Shown: positions 8,268 to 17,214, numbered from the stretch's first letter. The stretch is 64,000 bases of DNA from Streptomyces sp. NBC_00461 (GCF_036013935.1 NZ_CP107902.1:5241001-5305000), one strand, 5' to 3'. Program-made: numbers and translations. The notes: generated by a model from the sequence alone, not told the origin.

Positions 8268-9617
8268 CTACTTTCCGGCGAGCTTCTTGCCGCTGGCCAG
8301 CACCGCGTTGACGTCCTTGGTGAGCTGGTCGGCCAGCTTGGCCACCGAGGCGCCCGAGCCCACCGTGGCGGTGAACGCCTTGGCGAGGGTGGTGTCCAGC
8401 GCGGTGGTCTGCGCGTAGGGCGTGGCGTTGTGCAGGACGTCCACGTAGTGGAGTTCGTCGGACTGCACCTTGAACGAGGCCTTCTCGAACGCGGTGGACT
8501 GCGGCACGAGGGACAGCATCGACTTCAGCGAGGGCAGGCCGTTGCCGGCCGCGATGCGCTTCTGGGCTCCCGCGCCGCCGCAGTACCACTCGAGGAACTG
8601 GAAGGCGGCGCCGGCGTTCTTGGACTTGGCCGGTATCCAGTAGCCGACGGCGCCGAAGGACGGACTGACCCGCTTCTTGCCCAGCGTCGGGGCGGCGGCG
8701 AACACGCTCTTGGACTGGTACTCCTTGGCGGTGCTGCCGAGGAAGCCGCCGAACCAGAAGCCCTGCCCGGACGTGGCCTGCTTGCCCGCGACGTACTCGG
8801 GGCCGTCCCAGTCGGGGCTGGGGTTGATCAGGGAGTAGCCGATCTTGGACTTCGCCACGTCGACCAGCCAGGTCAGCGCGGCGATCGCCTCCGGTGAGGT
8901 GAAGTCGGCGCTGCCCAGGTCCGCGGAGAGGATCCGGCCGCCGGCGGACGCCACCATGGACCCGATGCGGTTCATGCTCGCGGTGGTCGTGAAGAGCCCG
9001 TGGACGCTGGTCTTGCCGCCCTGGGTCCTGGTGAGCTTCTTGGCGGCGTCGGCCAGCTCGTCGTAGCTGATGGGCTTGGACGGGTCCGGGGCCTTCAGGC
9101 CGGCGGCGGACCACATGTCCGCGTTGTACCACCACATGGCGTCCTGCGACCAGTCCTTGGCGATGCCGTACCGGGAGCCCTTGCCCTGGGTGGTGCCGTC
9201 CCACTTCCAGACGTCGTTGATGGGCAGGATGTCGGCTTCCTTGAGCACGGTGCTCTGGGCGAAGTACTCGTCCAGGTTCAGGGCCACGCCCCGGCTCGCG
9301 ATGTAGGGGGTGACGTCGGTACCGGCGTCACGGACCACGTCCGGCGGGTTGCCGGCGGCCAGCATGGCGTTGAGCCGGGTCACGTCGGTGTTGATCTGCT
9401 TGATCTTGACGCCCGGGTGGGCCTTCTCGAACGCGGCGACCTCGGCGTCGGTGATCTCACCCTGGACGCTCATGATGGTCAGCGTCCCGCCCTTGGCCTT
9501 GACGGGGGTCTTGGACGCCGTCGTGGCGCTGTTCCCGCATGCGCTGAGGGCGGCGGCGCCGGCCAGGAACCCGGCGCTCGCGAGGACGGAGCGTCTGCTG
9601 ATAGCCGATGAGGACAT
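8268..9617 (-). CDS. Extracellular sugar-binding lipoprotein of ABC importer
   Basis: A 449-residue solute-binding protein of the cluster-B (SBP_bac_1/UgpB-like) type. The N-terminus carries an SRRSVLA Tat-like motif followed by the lipobox LSAC, so it is exported and lipid-anchored outside the membrane. Body motifs include LTIMSVQGEITDAEVAAFEKAHPGV (first strand) and YWIPAKSKNAGAAFQFLEW, typical of the family. It is the first gene of the import operon, so its promoter controls the set; a candidate LacI-type operator lies about 150 bases upstream. It should capture the oligosaccharides released by the secreted enzymes. Confidence 0.93.
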   Translation of the reverse strand: MSSSAISRRSVLASAGFLAGAAALSACGNSATTASKTPVKAKGGTLTIMSVQGEITDAEVAAFEKAHPGVKIKQINTDVTRLNAMLAAGNPPDVVRDAGTDVTPYIASRGVALNLDEYFAQSTVLKEADILPINDVWKWDGTTQGKGSRYGIAKDWSQDAMWWYNADMWSAAGLKAPDPSKPISYDELADAAKKLTRTQGGKTSVHGLFTTTASMNRIGSMVASAGGRILSADLGSADFTSPEAIAALTWLVDVAKSKIGYSLINPSPDWDGPEYVAGKQATSGQGFWFGGFLGSTAKEYQSKSVFAAAPTLGKKRVSPSFGAVGYWIPAKSKNAGAAFQFLEWYCGGAGAQKRIAAGNGLPSLKSMLSLVPQSTAFEKASFKVQSDELHYVDVLHNATPYAQTTALDTTLAKAFTATVGSGASVAKLADQLTKDVNAVLASGKKLAGK

Positions 9618-10059
9618 GGGGCCAACTCCTATGGCAGATGGGTGACGACGCCGACCGGGCGATGCGAAGTGAGGGGCGATCTGGCAGCGGGAAGTCGGAC
9701 GCGGCGGCGGCCTTCTTCCCTCCCCCGACCTGGGCGGCTACATCGGGCGATGGGGGCCGGAGCCGGTTAAACCGGAAGTCACGGCTGGAAGCGGCATCAG
9801 AATGTAGCGCCAGTTCATCGTAGTCAACCCTTTACGGCGACGTTTCTGTTTGATGTCAGTCGACGCACGGACGGAATCTCGCGCCTCTCGCTCGCATTTG
9901 TGCAGCTGAGCAGCCACTTCACGTGGATGCCCCCTCGGGTGAATCTCGGCCATGGATGATCTCCAGCCATGGCAGCGGCAGTCCGATCCGTTGACATCGA
10001 TGAACTAGAAGTGCGACGCTCACGCCACTCCAGGGCACAGCCACCATGAGGAGACCCCC
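9618..10059. other. Divergent promoter region between importer operon and GH43-like gene
   Basis: These 440 bases hold no credible gene. They separate two divergent transcription units of the polysaccharide island and should carry both promoters. They contain a perfect 6-1-6 inverted repeat (9763-9775) and an A/T-richer stretch around 9800-9860 that could hold the importer promoter. Confidence 0.6.
9763..9775. promoter_or_regulatory. Candidate LacI-family operator CCGGTTAAACCGG
   Basis: A perfect 6-bp inverted repeat around one central base, CCGGTT-A-AACCGG, lies about 150 bases upstream of the sugar-binding protein gene. LacI-family repressors bind such short palindromes, and two LacI genes are encoded at the end of the divergent unit. 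The assignment is inference from position and symmetry. Confidence 0.4.
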
Positions 10060-11103
10060 TTGCCTCCACCCACTCTGAACGGCGCTCAGGCTGCGGCCGC
10101 CTCGCCCACTTCCGCAGACGCCCGGCCGGGGCAGCCCGCCGGCTACCTGTTCGCCCACTTCACCGGTGAACATCTGGCCGACGGCGAATGCGTCCGCTTC
10201 GCGCTCTGCGATGGTCCTCGCATGGACCGCTGGAAGCAGCTCGACGGCATCGCGCCGCTCGCGCCCGCCGACGGCGGTGCCAGGGACCCGTTCCTGATCC
10301 GCGCCGCGGACGGCAGCGGCTTCCACCTGATCGCCACCGACCTGCGCATCCACGGTGACGGCAGCTGGGAGCGGGCCATCGCGCACGGCAGCCGCGACCT
10401 GCTGGTGTGGCACTCCACCGACCTGAGCCACTGGGACGGCCCCCACCGGGTGGAGGTCATGCCGGAGCAGGCGGGCTGCGTCTGGGCACCCGAGGCCGTC
10501 TGGGATCCCGGCCGTGCCGAGTACCTGGTGTTCTGGGCCTCGACCGTCTACCCGGAGGACGACCCGGAGCGCGCCGACCCCTCGTACCACCGCATGTTCC
10601 GCGCCACCACCAAGGACTTCCGCACCTTCTCCGCCCCCCAGGTGTGGCTGGACACGGGCTACCCCGTGATCGACTCCACCGTCGTCGAGCACGAGGGCTG
10701 GTTCTACCGCTTCACCAAGGACGAGCGGATGCCCGGCACCCCAGGCGCCCCGGACGCCAAGTTCGTCTTCGTGGAGCGCTCGCGGACTCTGGACTCCCCG
10801 CACTACGAACCCGTCACTCAGGGCGTGGGACGCGGCGTCGACGGGCGGCCCGGCCTGGCGCACGCCGAAGGCCCCATCGTGCTGCCCGCCCCTGAAGGGG
10901 ACGGCTGGCTGCTGCTCCTGGACGAGTTCGAGGGCCGCGGATACGTGCCCTTCCACGCCGACCGCCTGGACAGCCCGGTATGGCTGCCCGCCGCCGGCCC
11001 GGCGGGCTGCGCGGTGCCCAAGGGGCTGCGCCACGGGTCGGTGCTCGCGCTGACAGCGGCCGAGTGCGCCGGGCTTCGCGACCTCGCCCCGGCCGAAGTC
11101 TAA
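10060..11103 (+). CDS. GH43-family glycoside hydrolase (arabinosidase/xylosidase-like)
   Basis: A 347-residue cytoplasmic hydrolase. The family features are GGARDPFLIRAADG with HLIATDL (region of the catalytic base Asp and pKa-modulating Asp), GCVWAPEAVWD (general acid Glu region) and YPVIDSTVVEHEGWFYRFTKDE. The start is an unusual TTG at 10060, chosen because GAGGAGA sits 5 bases upstream and there is no better initiator. It heads the unit that also encodes the two LacI repressors, with only 9 bases to the next gene, so it is probably autoregulated with them. It would trim imported arabinose- or xylose-containing oligomers. Confidence 0.8.
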   Translation: MPPPTLNGAQAAAASPTSADARPGQPAGYLFAHFTGEHLADGECVRFALCDGPRMDRWKQLDGIAPLAPADGGARDPFLIRAADGSGFHLIATDLRIHGDGSWERAIAHGSRDLLVWHSTDLSHWDGPHRVEVMPEQAGCVWAPEAVWDPGRAEYLVFWASTVYPEDDPERADPSYHRMFRATTKDFRTFSAPQVWLDTGYPVIDSTVVEHEGWFYRFTKDERMPGTPGAPDAKFVFVERSRTLDSPHYEPVTQGVGRGVDGRPGLAHAEGPIVLPAPEGDGWLLLLDEFEGRGYVPFHADRLDSPVWLPAAGPAGCAVPKGLRHGSVLALTAAECAGLRDLAPAEV

Positions 11104-11112
11104 GGTTCTGCC

Positions 11113-12153
11113 ATGTCCACGATGCATGACGTAGCCCAGCGGGCCGGGGTGTCACCCAAGACGGTCTCCCGGGTGGTCAACGGTGAATCCGGCGTCAGCG
11201 AGCGGACCCGGCACAAGGTCGACGCCGCCATAGCGGAACTGGGCTTCCGCCCCAACCCGATCGCCCGCAACCTGCGCACCGGCCGGACCGGACTCGTCGG
11301 CCTGGCCCTGCCCCACCTGTCGCAGCCCTTCTACGCGGAACTCGCCGAAGCGGTCATGCGCGAGGCCGAACGCCACGATCTGACCGTGCTCACCGAACTC
11401 ACCGGCGGCGTGGCGGAAGCGGAACTCGCCCTGGTGAGCGAGCACGGCCCGTACCTGGCAGGATTGTTGATGTACCCGGTCGGCCTGTCGGACGAGCAGG
11501 CGCGCTCCGTCGCCCGGACCGTGCCGACCGTGTTCATGTCGGAACGGGCCTACGAGGCACCCGTCGACCGCGTCGCCATGGCCAACCGGGACGGCGTAAG
11601 GGCCATGGTCAGCCACATGGCCTCGCTCGGCTACACCCGGATCGCCGCCCTCGGCGCCGACCACACCGGACGGCCCGAGCGGGCAGCGGCCCACCTGCGC
11701 CTGGACGGCTACCGGGACGGGCTGCGCGACGCCGGCCTGCCCTACCTGCCCGAACTCGTCTGCGAGGTGGGCACCCCCGACTGGGACCGGCAGCACGGAG
11801 CGGAGGCGACACGCGGACTGATCGAGCGCGGTGTCCCCTTCGACGCCCTGGTGGCCTTCGCCGACGCCTTGGCACTGGGCGCCCTGCACGCGGTCCAGGA
11901 GGCAGACCTCACCATCCCGGACCAGGTGGCCGTCGCAGGATTCGACGACCTCGACGACGCACGCTACGCCTGTCCGTCGCTCACCTCCATCGCCCCCGGC
12001 ACGGCGCAGATCGCCCGCGAGGCACTGTCCCTGCTGAACGACCGTATGGCCCTTACGGCCCCCCAGGACACAGGCCGGCTGGTCGTCGCCGACTTCGACC
12101 TGATGGCTCGTGAATCGACTTTGGGAGGGGTGGCCGCATGGCGCACAGCGTGA
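11113..12153 (+). CDS. LacI-family transcriptional repressor (first of pair)
   Basis: A 346-residue LacI/GalR protein. The N-terminal helix-turn-helix and hinge read MHDVAQRAGVSPKTVSRVVNGE, followed by a periplasmic-binding-protein-like effector domain (GLALPHLSQPFYAELAEAV; DQVAVAGFDDLDDARY). It should bind an operator near the sugar genes and release it on binding a sugar. It starts 9 bases after the GH43-like gene, and its last 16 bases overlap the next LacI gene, so the two regulators are probably made in a fixed ratio. Effector identity is unknown. Confidence 0.92.
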   Translation: MSTMHDVAQRAGVSPKTVSRVVNGESGVSERTRHKVDAAIAELGFRPNPIARNLRTGRTGLVGLALPHLSQPFYAELAEAVMREAERHDLTVLTELTGGVAEAELALVSEHGPYLAGLLMYPVGLSDEQARSVARTVPTVFMSERAYEAPVDRVAMANRDGVRAMVSHMASLGYTRIAALGADHTGRPERAAAHLRLDGYRDGLRDAGLPYLPELVCEVGTPDWDRQHGAEATRGLIERGVPFDALVAFADALALGALHAVQEADLTIPDQVAVAGFDDLDDARYACPSLTSIAPGTAQIAREALSLLNDRMALTAPQDTGRLVVADFDLMARESTLGGVAAWRTA

Positions 12154-13172
12154 CGATGCGCACGGTGGCCGAACGCGCCGGGGTGTCCACGAAGACCGTC
12201 TCCAACGTCATCAACGGCACCGGCTCGTACAGCCCCGAGACCGAACAGCGCGTGCGCGAGGCCGTCGAGGAACTCGGCTACCGCATGAACCCCTTCGCCC
12301 GCGGTCTGCGCTCGCGCCGCACCGACACCATCGCACTGGTCCTGCCCAACCTCGGCCAGCCCTTCTACGCGGAACTCGCCGAGCAGATCATGAGGGCACC
12401 CCAGACGCAGGGACTGAAGGTGGTGCTCCAATCGACCCACGGGGACGCCCGGCGGGAGCGGGCCGTCCTGTCCGCGCACCAGGAACTGGTGGACGGCGTC
12501 ATCTACGTACCCCACGCCCTCGGCCCGGAGGACTACCTGCACCTGCCGGTCACCCGGCCCACGGTCGTACTCGGCGAACGCCCCGCCGACGCCACCACGC
12601 TGAGCCTGGACTACGTCGAGACCGCCGACGAACAGGGCGCCCGCGCAGTGGTGAGCCATCTCCTCTCCCAAGGCCGGCACCGCATCGCCGTCATCGGCGA
12701 ACGAACCGGCCCCATGGCCGGAGCCCGCCGACTGCGCGGCTATCGAGCAGCTCTCGCCGAAGCCGGCGTGGACTACGACGACTCCCTGGTCATCGGCGTG
12801 GACGACGCGGACCTGTGGTCGTCCGGCGTCGGGGCGGCCACCCGGCTGCTGCGCACCCGGGTCCGGTTCGACGCCCTCTTCTGCTTCAACGACGTCGTGG
12901 CCGTCGCCGCGCTGTCCGTCCTGACCCGCAGCGGCATCAAGGTGCCCAACGACGTGGCCCTGGCCGGCTTCGACGACATCGAGGCGGCCCGCTTCGCCTC
13001 GCCGCCCCTGACCACCGTCGACCTACGACGCGAGTCGATCGCCCGCACCGCCATGACGCTGCTGCGCTCACGCCTGAACCTGGAGGACTTCCGGAACCTG
13101 CCCGGCCGCAGCGAAAGCATCGGGTACGACCTTCGCGTACGGGCATCGTCGGGAGTGCCTTCGTCCCGCTGA
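12138..13172 (+). CDS. LacI-family transcriptional repressor (second of pair)
   Basis: A 344-residue LacI protein, clearly a paralogue of the upstream gene (MRTVAERAGVSTKTVSNVINGTG; LVLPNLGQPFYAELAEQI; NDVALAGFDDIEAARF). The ATG at 12138 has GGGAGGGG upstream and lies inside the tail of the first gene, which indicates translational coupling. The recognition helix differs at the variable positions (SPKTVSRV against STKTVSNV). The two repressors may therefore bind related but distinct operators, or form mixed dimers. It closes the polysaccharide unit; a strong hairpin follows at 13268. Confidence 0.92.
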   Translation: MAHSVTMRTVAERAGVSTKTVSNVINGTGSYSPETEQRVREAVEELGYRMNPFARGLRSRRTDTIALVLPNLGQPFYAELAEQIMRAPQTQGLKVVLQSTHGDARRERAVLSAHQELVDGVIYVPHALGPEDYLHLPVTRPTVVLGERPADATTLSLDYVETADEQGARAVVSHLLSQGRHRIAVIGERTGPMAGARRLRGYRAALAEAGVDYDDSLVIGVDDADLWSSGVGAATRLLRTRVRFDALFCFNDVVAVAALSVLTRSGIKVPNDVALAGFDDIEAARFASPPLTTVDLRRESIARTAMTLLRSRLNLEDFRNLPGRSESIGYDLRVRASSGVPSSR

Positions 13173-13267
13173 GCCCGATCACCTGCACGTTTACGCCGTG
13201 TCGGCGGTGCCTGTGCACCACCCGCGACGAAGCACGTCGCAGAACCCGGCAACGGCTCCCGGTGAAA

Positions 13268-13296
13268 CAAGCCCCAGGCCGATGACCTGGGGCTTG
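13268..13296 (+). terminator. Hairpin after LacI unit
   Basis: A perfect 11-bp stem (CAAGCCCCAGG, loop CCGATGA, CCTGGGGCTTG) lies 96 bases after the LacI stop and 81 bases beyond the stop of the convergent XRE gene. It can terminate transcription from both sides. No U-tract follows, which is usual in Streptomyces. Confidence 0.65.
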
Positions 13297-13376
13297 AGGA
13301 GGAGCGGGCGGCGGGGGGCGAACTCGCACGCTCAGCCGTCGAGCCATGCGTGCGCTTGTGCTGTGCCGATGGCGCG

Positions 13377-14285
13377 TCAGGGTGCCGGTGGCTTGTCGGT
13401 CGGGGTGCATTCCTGGTCGTGCTGGCTGGGGATTCTGCCGCAGATGGTGATGGTGGAGGCGGGGGCGGAGGCCGTGGAGAGCATGCGGGTGTAGGTGTCG
13501 GTGCCGACGCGGATGGTGGCGTCCTCGGTGCGGCCCCAACGGTCGGTGATGGAGACGGAGTCGCCGATGGTGCCGTTCTCTATGCGGCCCCACGCGGCCT
13601 TGCAGCTGGGGCTGTAGCGGAGCTGGATCTGAAGGCCTCTCAGCCAGGTCTCGTGGGCGGTGCGCGCGTCCCACTGGCAGTTCTTGGCCTGAGGTTCCGC
13701 TTCGAGACAGCTGTCGCCCTGGCAGCCGGGCCTGGAGGCGGTGGCCGCGACGGGGGCGGCGAGTTCGCGGGTCGGGCTGGTCCGGGGCGCGGCAGCGGCC
13801 GGGTGCCCGTCGTCCGTGAACAGGGCGGTGCCGAGGGCGCCGAGGAGGGCGCCGGAAGCGACGTAGCACAGGGGCAGGGCCCGGCGCAGCCAGCGGTTGC
13901 CGCCGCCCCGGCTCCCGGCGGGGGCGACCGGCGCCCAGGTGTCGTCCTTGGGCGGGAGCGCGTCCTGCCGTGTCTCGCCGAGTTCGCGGGACGTCGTGTC
14001 GAGGGTGTCCCAGAGGGCGAGGAGGGCGGTGGACTCCTCGCCCACGGCGGCCGCCAGTTGCTCCATCGCGACACGGGTGGGCAGTTGCTCGCCGTTCAGA
14101 AACCGTTCCCAGGACGAGCGGCTGTAGTGCGTGCGACTGGCGAGGCGCCCGAAGCTGAGTCCGGACGCGTCCTTCATCCGGCGCATCTCCGCGAGCAGCA
14201 ACTGTCTTGCATCGGTGGGCGTACCGCTCTCGCCCCTGACCACTTCGGTCACAGAATCCCCCTGGTTTTCACTGGTCATGAGCAT
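13377..14285 (-). CDS. XRE-family regulator with membrane segment and DUF2690-like ectodomain
   Basis: A 302-residue predicted membrane-bound regulator. Residues about 18-75 form an XRE helix-turn-helix (LSFGRLASRTHYSRSSWERFLNG). A linker leads to one membrane segment near residues 125-147 (LPLCYVASGALLGALGTAL). The outer part contains the DUF2690-type signature: paired cysteines (CQGDSC), then CQWDARTAHETWL and LQIQLRYSPSCKAAWGR. The same ectodomain occurs as free secreted proteins 2.5-3.4 kb away. ATG 14285 has GGGAGA at suitable distance; GTG 14306 and ATG 14279 are alternatives. The layout suggests a one-component sensor linking an outside signal to DNA binding, with the cell-wall genes nearby as candidate targets. 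Confidence 0.85.
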   Translation of the reverse strand: MLMTSENQGDSVTEVVRGESGTPTDARQLLLAEMRRMKDASGLSFGRLASRTHYSRSSWERFLNGEQLPTRVAMEQLAAAVGEESTALLALWDTLDTTSRELGETRQDALPPKDDTWAPVAPAGSRGGGNRWLRRALPLCYVASGALLGALGTALFTDDGHPAAAAPRTSPTRELAAPVAATASRPGCQGDSCLEAEPQAKNCQWDARTAHETWLRGLQIQLRYSPSCKAAWGRIENGTIGDSVSITDRWGRTEDATIRVGTDTYTRMLSTASAPASTITICGRIPSQHDQECTPTDKPPAP

Positions 14286-14334
14286 TTTGCGGTCGTCTCC
14301 CGCCACACCAACGGCGCGTTGGCGGTGATGTGTG

Positions 14335-14370
14335 TCACGGGATGTCCCAGACGTCTCTGGGATCCCGTGA
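14335..14370. promoter_or_regulatory. Large inverted repeat between XRE regulator and M15 peptidase
   Basis: TCACGGGAT-gt-CCCAGA, loop CGTC, then TCTGGGATCCCGTGA: a 15-bp stem with a two-base bulge. It lies between two divergent genes rather than after a gene end, so an operator, perhaps for the adjacent XRE protein, is likelier than a terminator. Confidence 0.5.
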
Positions 14371-14439
14371 GCCCTGGTGGGACGCCGCCCCGCGGACCAC
14401 GCTGATGGAGGTTTCCCACCTCTCGTTCAGGAGCGTCAC

Positions 14440-15207
14440 GTGACCTATTCCTCCCTCGACCGCCGCGGCTTCTTCCGCCTAGGCGCCGGCGCCGTGGCCA
14501 CCGCGGCCGGCCTCGCCGTCGTCGCGGACCTCGGCCTGGCCGGCCCGGCCGCCGCCTACGGCTGGGGCCGCAACCTCTCGCAGGGTTCCTCCGGCAACGA
14601 CGTCGCCGAACTCCAGATCCGCGTCGCGGGCTGGGCCGCGGACTCCGCGTCGCAGACGTACGTCGCCGTCGACGGTTCGTTCGGGGCGGGCACGGCTGCG
14701 GCGCTGCGGCGCTTCCAGTCGGCGTACGGCCTGTCGGCGGACGGCGTCGCCGGGCCCCAGACCTTCTCCGTCCTCAACAGCCTTGAGAAGTCCGACGGTT
14801 CGACCGCGCACTTCGACTTCTCGGAGTTCACCAGCCACGACGGCTCCGGCTTCGGTGGCGGCAACGTCGGCGCGAGCGAGGTGAAGGAGAACGTACGGCG
14901 GACCATGTACAAACTGGAGGCGCTGCGCAAGAAGGCCGGCAACAGCTCGGTCACCATCAACTCCGGCTTCCGCAGCACCGCGTACAACTCCTCGATCGGC
15001 GGTGCGGGCAACTCGATGCACACCTACGGGGTGGCGGCCGACCTCGCCGTCTCCGGTCACTCCACGCTGCAGGTGTACCGGATCGCCGAGACGTGCGGCT
15101 TCTCGGGCCTGGAGACGCACACCGTTTCCTGGCAGCACGTGGACAGCCGGGTCGAGCACTCCAGCTACGGATCCGGCTTCTGGTGGTGGCAGGACGGCGT
15201 GGCGTAG
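14440..15207 (+). CDS. Tat-exported M15 peptidase with peptidoglycan-binding domain
   Basis: A 255-residue secreted cell-wall enzyme. The Tat signal is DRRGFFRLGAGAVATAAG, with a cleavage site near AAAYG. A peptidoglycan-binding domain follows (VDGSFGAGTAAALRRFQ...GLSADGVAGPQTF). The M15 D,D-carboxypeptidase-like domain holds the zinc motif SMHTYGVAADLAV (SxHxxGxxxD) and WQHVDSR (third zinc His). It should cleave peptide cross-links of peptidoglycan outside the cell. GTG 14440 has AGGAG 6 bases upstream, which decides the start over a GTG 21 codons earlier. It converges on the amidase gene across a strong terminator. Confidence 0.88.
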   Translation: MTYSSLDRRGFFRLGAGAVATAAGLAVVADLGLAGPAAAYGWGRNLSQGSSGNDVAELQIRVAGWAADSASQTYVAVDGSFGAGTAAALRRFQSAYGLSADGVAGPQTFSVLNSLEKSDGSTAHFDFSEFTSHDGSGFGGGNVGASEVKENVRRTMYKLEALRKKAGNSSVTINSGFRSTAYNSSIGGAGNSMHTYGVAADLAVSGHSTLQVYRIAETCGFSGLETHTVSWQHVDSRVEHSSYGSGFWWWQDGVA

Positions 15208-15217
15208 GCACGCCCCA

Positions 15218-15267
15218 CACATGAGGGTGCCCCCGCAGAACCGACTCTGCGGGGGCACCCTCATGTG
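15218..15267. terminator. Strong bidirectional terminator hairpin
   Basis: A perfect 22-bp stem from CACATGAGGG to CCCTCATGTG with a 6-base loop (ACCGAC) lies exactly between the convergent M15 peptidase and amidase genes. It should end transcription in both directions. Confidence 0.9.
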
Positions 15268-15287
15268 CGCGGGACGGACGATGCGTG

Positions 15288-16355
15288 TCACGCCACCAGG
15301 CGGCTCCAGGTCCGTACGTCCACGACGCCGTTGGCGGGCAGGCCCGCCCCGGACTGGAAGGACGTCACACCGGCCGCGGTGCCCGGCCCGAAGGCGCCGT
15401 CCACCGTGGTGGCGATGCCGTGCGCGGTGAGCTGGCTCTGCACCGCCTTCACGGCGCTGCCCGAGGCGCCGTTCGCGAGCGGCGCCACCGCCTGGTTCCA
15501 CGTCTGGTTGCCCGCGATGCCGTCGGCGGCGGCGTGCGTGGTGTTCTGGAATGAGGTGACCGCGGTCCGCGTGGCCGGCCCGTAGGAGCCGTCGACGGTG
15601 AGCGACAGCCCGCGCTGCACGAGCAGGTACTGCAGCGTCCGTACCCGCTCGCCGGTGGCACCGTTGGACAGCATCGGCCAGACCGGGCCCGTCGGGTCGC
15701 CGCCGATACGGGCGGCGACGTCCTTGCGGATCTGCGGGATGAGCGCGTAGAGGCGGTCGCCGGGGCATTCGGTGTTGTTGAAGTCCCGGTGCCCGTACAC
15801 CTGGTAGGCCCGCAGGCCGTACTGCCGGCAGATGTGGGTGATCAGGTCCACCAGCGCCGTGTACTGCGTGCCGAGTGGGTCGACCGTGCTGTACGTGCCC
15901 TCGTTCTCGATGCCGATCGCCACCGTGTTCTGCGCCGTGCAGTGCGCCGACTCCACGTGCTGCGTGCCTGACTGCAGCGTGGACAGGCTGCTGTGGCGGC
16001 CCTCCGTGATGTAGCCGCCCCGGCTGATCGTGAAGTGCTGCCCGGTGTCGATCCAGCCCTCGCTGTCCATCTGGTACGTCTGCATCGCGCGGGCCAGCGC
16101 GTAGGCGTGTGCCTGCGAGTAGTCGGTGACGTTGTCGGTCGCGGTGTGGTGGACGATGACCTTGTCCGGGGCGCCGCCGATGACGTTGAGCGGCTTCGAG
16201 GGCGGCCGGGCGCCCCATGTGTCGGTCCCGGCGATCGTCGGACCGCTCGCGGCTCGCGCGGTCCCGGCGCCGAGCGCGGAAGCCGCCAGGGCGCCGGCGC
16301 CGATCGTGAGCGCCCCGGTGAGGACCGTACGGCGGCGGGGCGTGGGCATCGGCAT
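15288..16355 (-). CDS. Secreted N-acetylmuramoyl-L-alanine amidase with two peptidoglycan-binding domains
   Basis: A 355-residue exported amidase. The signal region is TPRRRTVLTGALTIG, with a cleavage site near ARAA. The amidase_2/PGRP fold (about 35-200) shows the zinc ligands in VIVHHTATDN and GHRDFNNTECPGD (His and Cys). Two tandem peptidoglycan-binding modules follow (VDGSYGPATRTAVTSFQ and VDGAFGPGTAAGVTSFQ). It cuts the bond between MurNAc and L-alanine. The start at 16355 uses GGAGG 7 bases upstream, and its ATG overlaps the TGA of the preceding small gene, so the pair is coupled. It is the last gene of a four-gene secreted-protein operon. Confidence 0.92.
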   Translation of the reverse strand: MPMPTPRRRTVLTGALTIGAGALAASALGAGTARAASGPTIAGTDTWGARPPSKPLNVIGGAPDKVIVHHTATDNVTDYSQAHAYALARAMQTYQMDSEGWIDTGQHFTISRGGYITEGRHSSLSTLQSGTQHVESAHCTAQNTVAIGIENEGTYSTVDPLGTQYTALVDLITHICRQYGLRAYQVYGHRDFNNTECPGDRLYALIPQIRKDVAARIGGDPTGPVWPMLSNGATGERVRTLQYLLVQRGLSLTVDGSYGPATRTAVTSFQNTTHAAADGIAGNQTWNQAVAPLANGASGSAVKAVQSQLTAHGIATTVDGAFGPGTAAGVTSFQSGAGLPANGVVDVRTWSRLVA

Positions 16356-16732
16356 CAGCAGGCCTCCAGTCCGGCGGGCGGGTCGGAGGGGGTGTTGACG
16401 TTGCCGCCCCACGACCAGACGTCGTAGTGCTGGGTCTTGATGCCCGGGTCGTAGACGTTGCCCTTGTACCAGATGTTCGTCTGGTAGTGCCCGTCGTCCA
16501 CGTAAGTGCCGCGGGAGTAGCAGTAGATCCAGAAGTCCAGCGACTGGGTGGTGATCCCTCTGGACGAGCTGCTGGTGGAAGGCCCGTTACGCAGGCGGGA
16601 GTTGGCGTCGATGCTGTAGTTCTGGAAGGTGTACGCCTGCGCGGGCGACGCGGAGACGATGAGGCCGGCCGTCGAGGCGAGGGCGACGGCGAGGGAGGCG
16701 GCCGTGGTGGCGGCCTTGTGCCGGAAACGCAT
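16355..16732 (-). CDS. Small secreted SH3-like protein
   Basis: A 125-residue exported protein with a clear signal peptide (AATTAASLAVALASTAGLIVSASPAQA). The mature part has the bacterial SH3 signature IDANSRLRNGPSTSSSSRG, followed by an aromatic-rich strand region (WIYCYSRGTYVDDG, WSWGGNVN). Such domains usually bind peptidoglycan or stabilise secreted proteins. ATG 16732 has GGAG at good distance; an ATG four codons earlier is possible. Its stop overlaps the amidase start, so the two products may act together at the wall. Confidence 0.75.
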   Translation of the reverse strand: MRFRHKAATTAASLAVALASTAGLIVSASPAQAYTFQNYSIDANSRLRNGPSTSSSSRGITTQSLDFWIYCYSRGTYVDDGHYQTNIWYKGNVYDPGIKTQHYDVWSWGGNVNTPSDPPAGLEAC

Positions 16733-16767
16733 GTTCAGCTCCATGGGTGGCTTCAGAACCGGTCTGC

Positions 16768-17214
16768 TCAGAACCAGTCAGTGCAGATGGGGTGGTTGCC
16801 GTGGTCGTCGTACTGGCAGGCGTGGGACTGGAGGTCGGCGTCCTGGATCATGGCCGTCCACTGGGAGTAGGTGCCGGTGGGGATGAAGGAGTAGCCGAAG
16901 TACCGGTTGTTCATGACCTCGTACTTGAAGAACGGCACGGGGTGTTGCACCCGGGCCCAGGCGGTGCGGCAGTACGGGCTGTAGCGCAGTTCGACGCCGG
17001 TGTACGTGGTGTGCACGGTCTTCGCGTCGTCCTGGCAGACGGTGTCGGCGGGGTCCAGGCCGTCGCACAGGTCCGTACGGCACCAGGTGGCCGCGGACGA
17101 GGGCGAGGCCGCTCCGAGGACCACTCCCGACGCGGCGAGGAGCAGTGAGGCAGCGAGCGGGGCGAGGCGCCGGGTGAGGGTGCGCCCGGCGGCCGGTTTC
17201 CTGCCGGCGGCCAT
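16768..17214 (-). CDS. Secreted DUF2690-like protein A
   Basis: A 148-residue exported protein. The signal peptide ends near PSSAATW. The mature domain has the spaced pattern CRTDLCDGLDPADTVC...KTVHTTYTGVELRYSPYCRTAWAR, ending in CQYDDHGNHPICTDWF, with several cysteines. The same pattern occurs in the next gene and in the ectodomain of the XRE regulator at 13377. No enzymatic motif is present. The start codon overlaps the stop of the upstream paralogue (TGATG), so the two are translated together. Function is unknown; a secreted ligand or partner for the XRE protein is one possibility. Confidence 0.75.
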   Translation of the reverse strand: MAAGRKPAAGRTLTRRLAPLAASLLLAASGVVLGAASPSSAATWCRTDLCDGLDPADTVCQDDAKTVHTTYTGVELRYSPYCRTAWARVQHPVPFFKYEVMNNRYFGYSFIPTGTYSQWTAMIQDADLQSHACQYDDHGNHPICTDWF

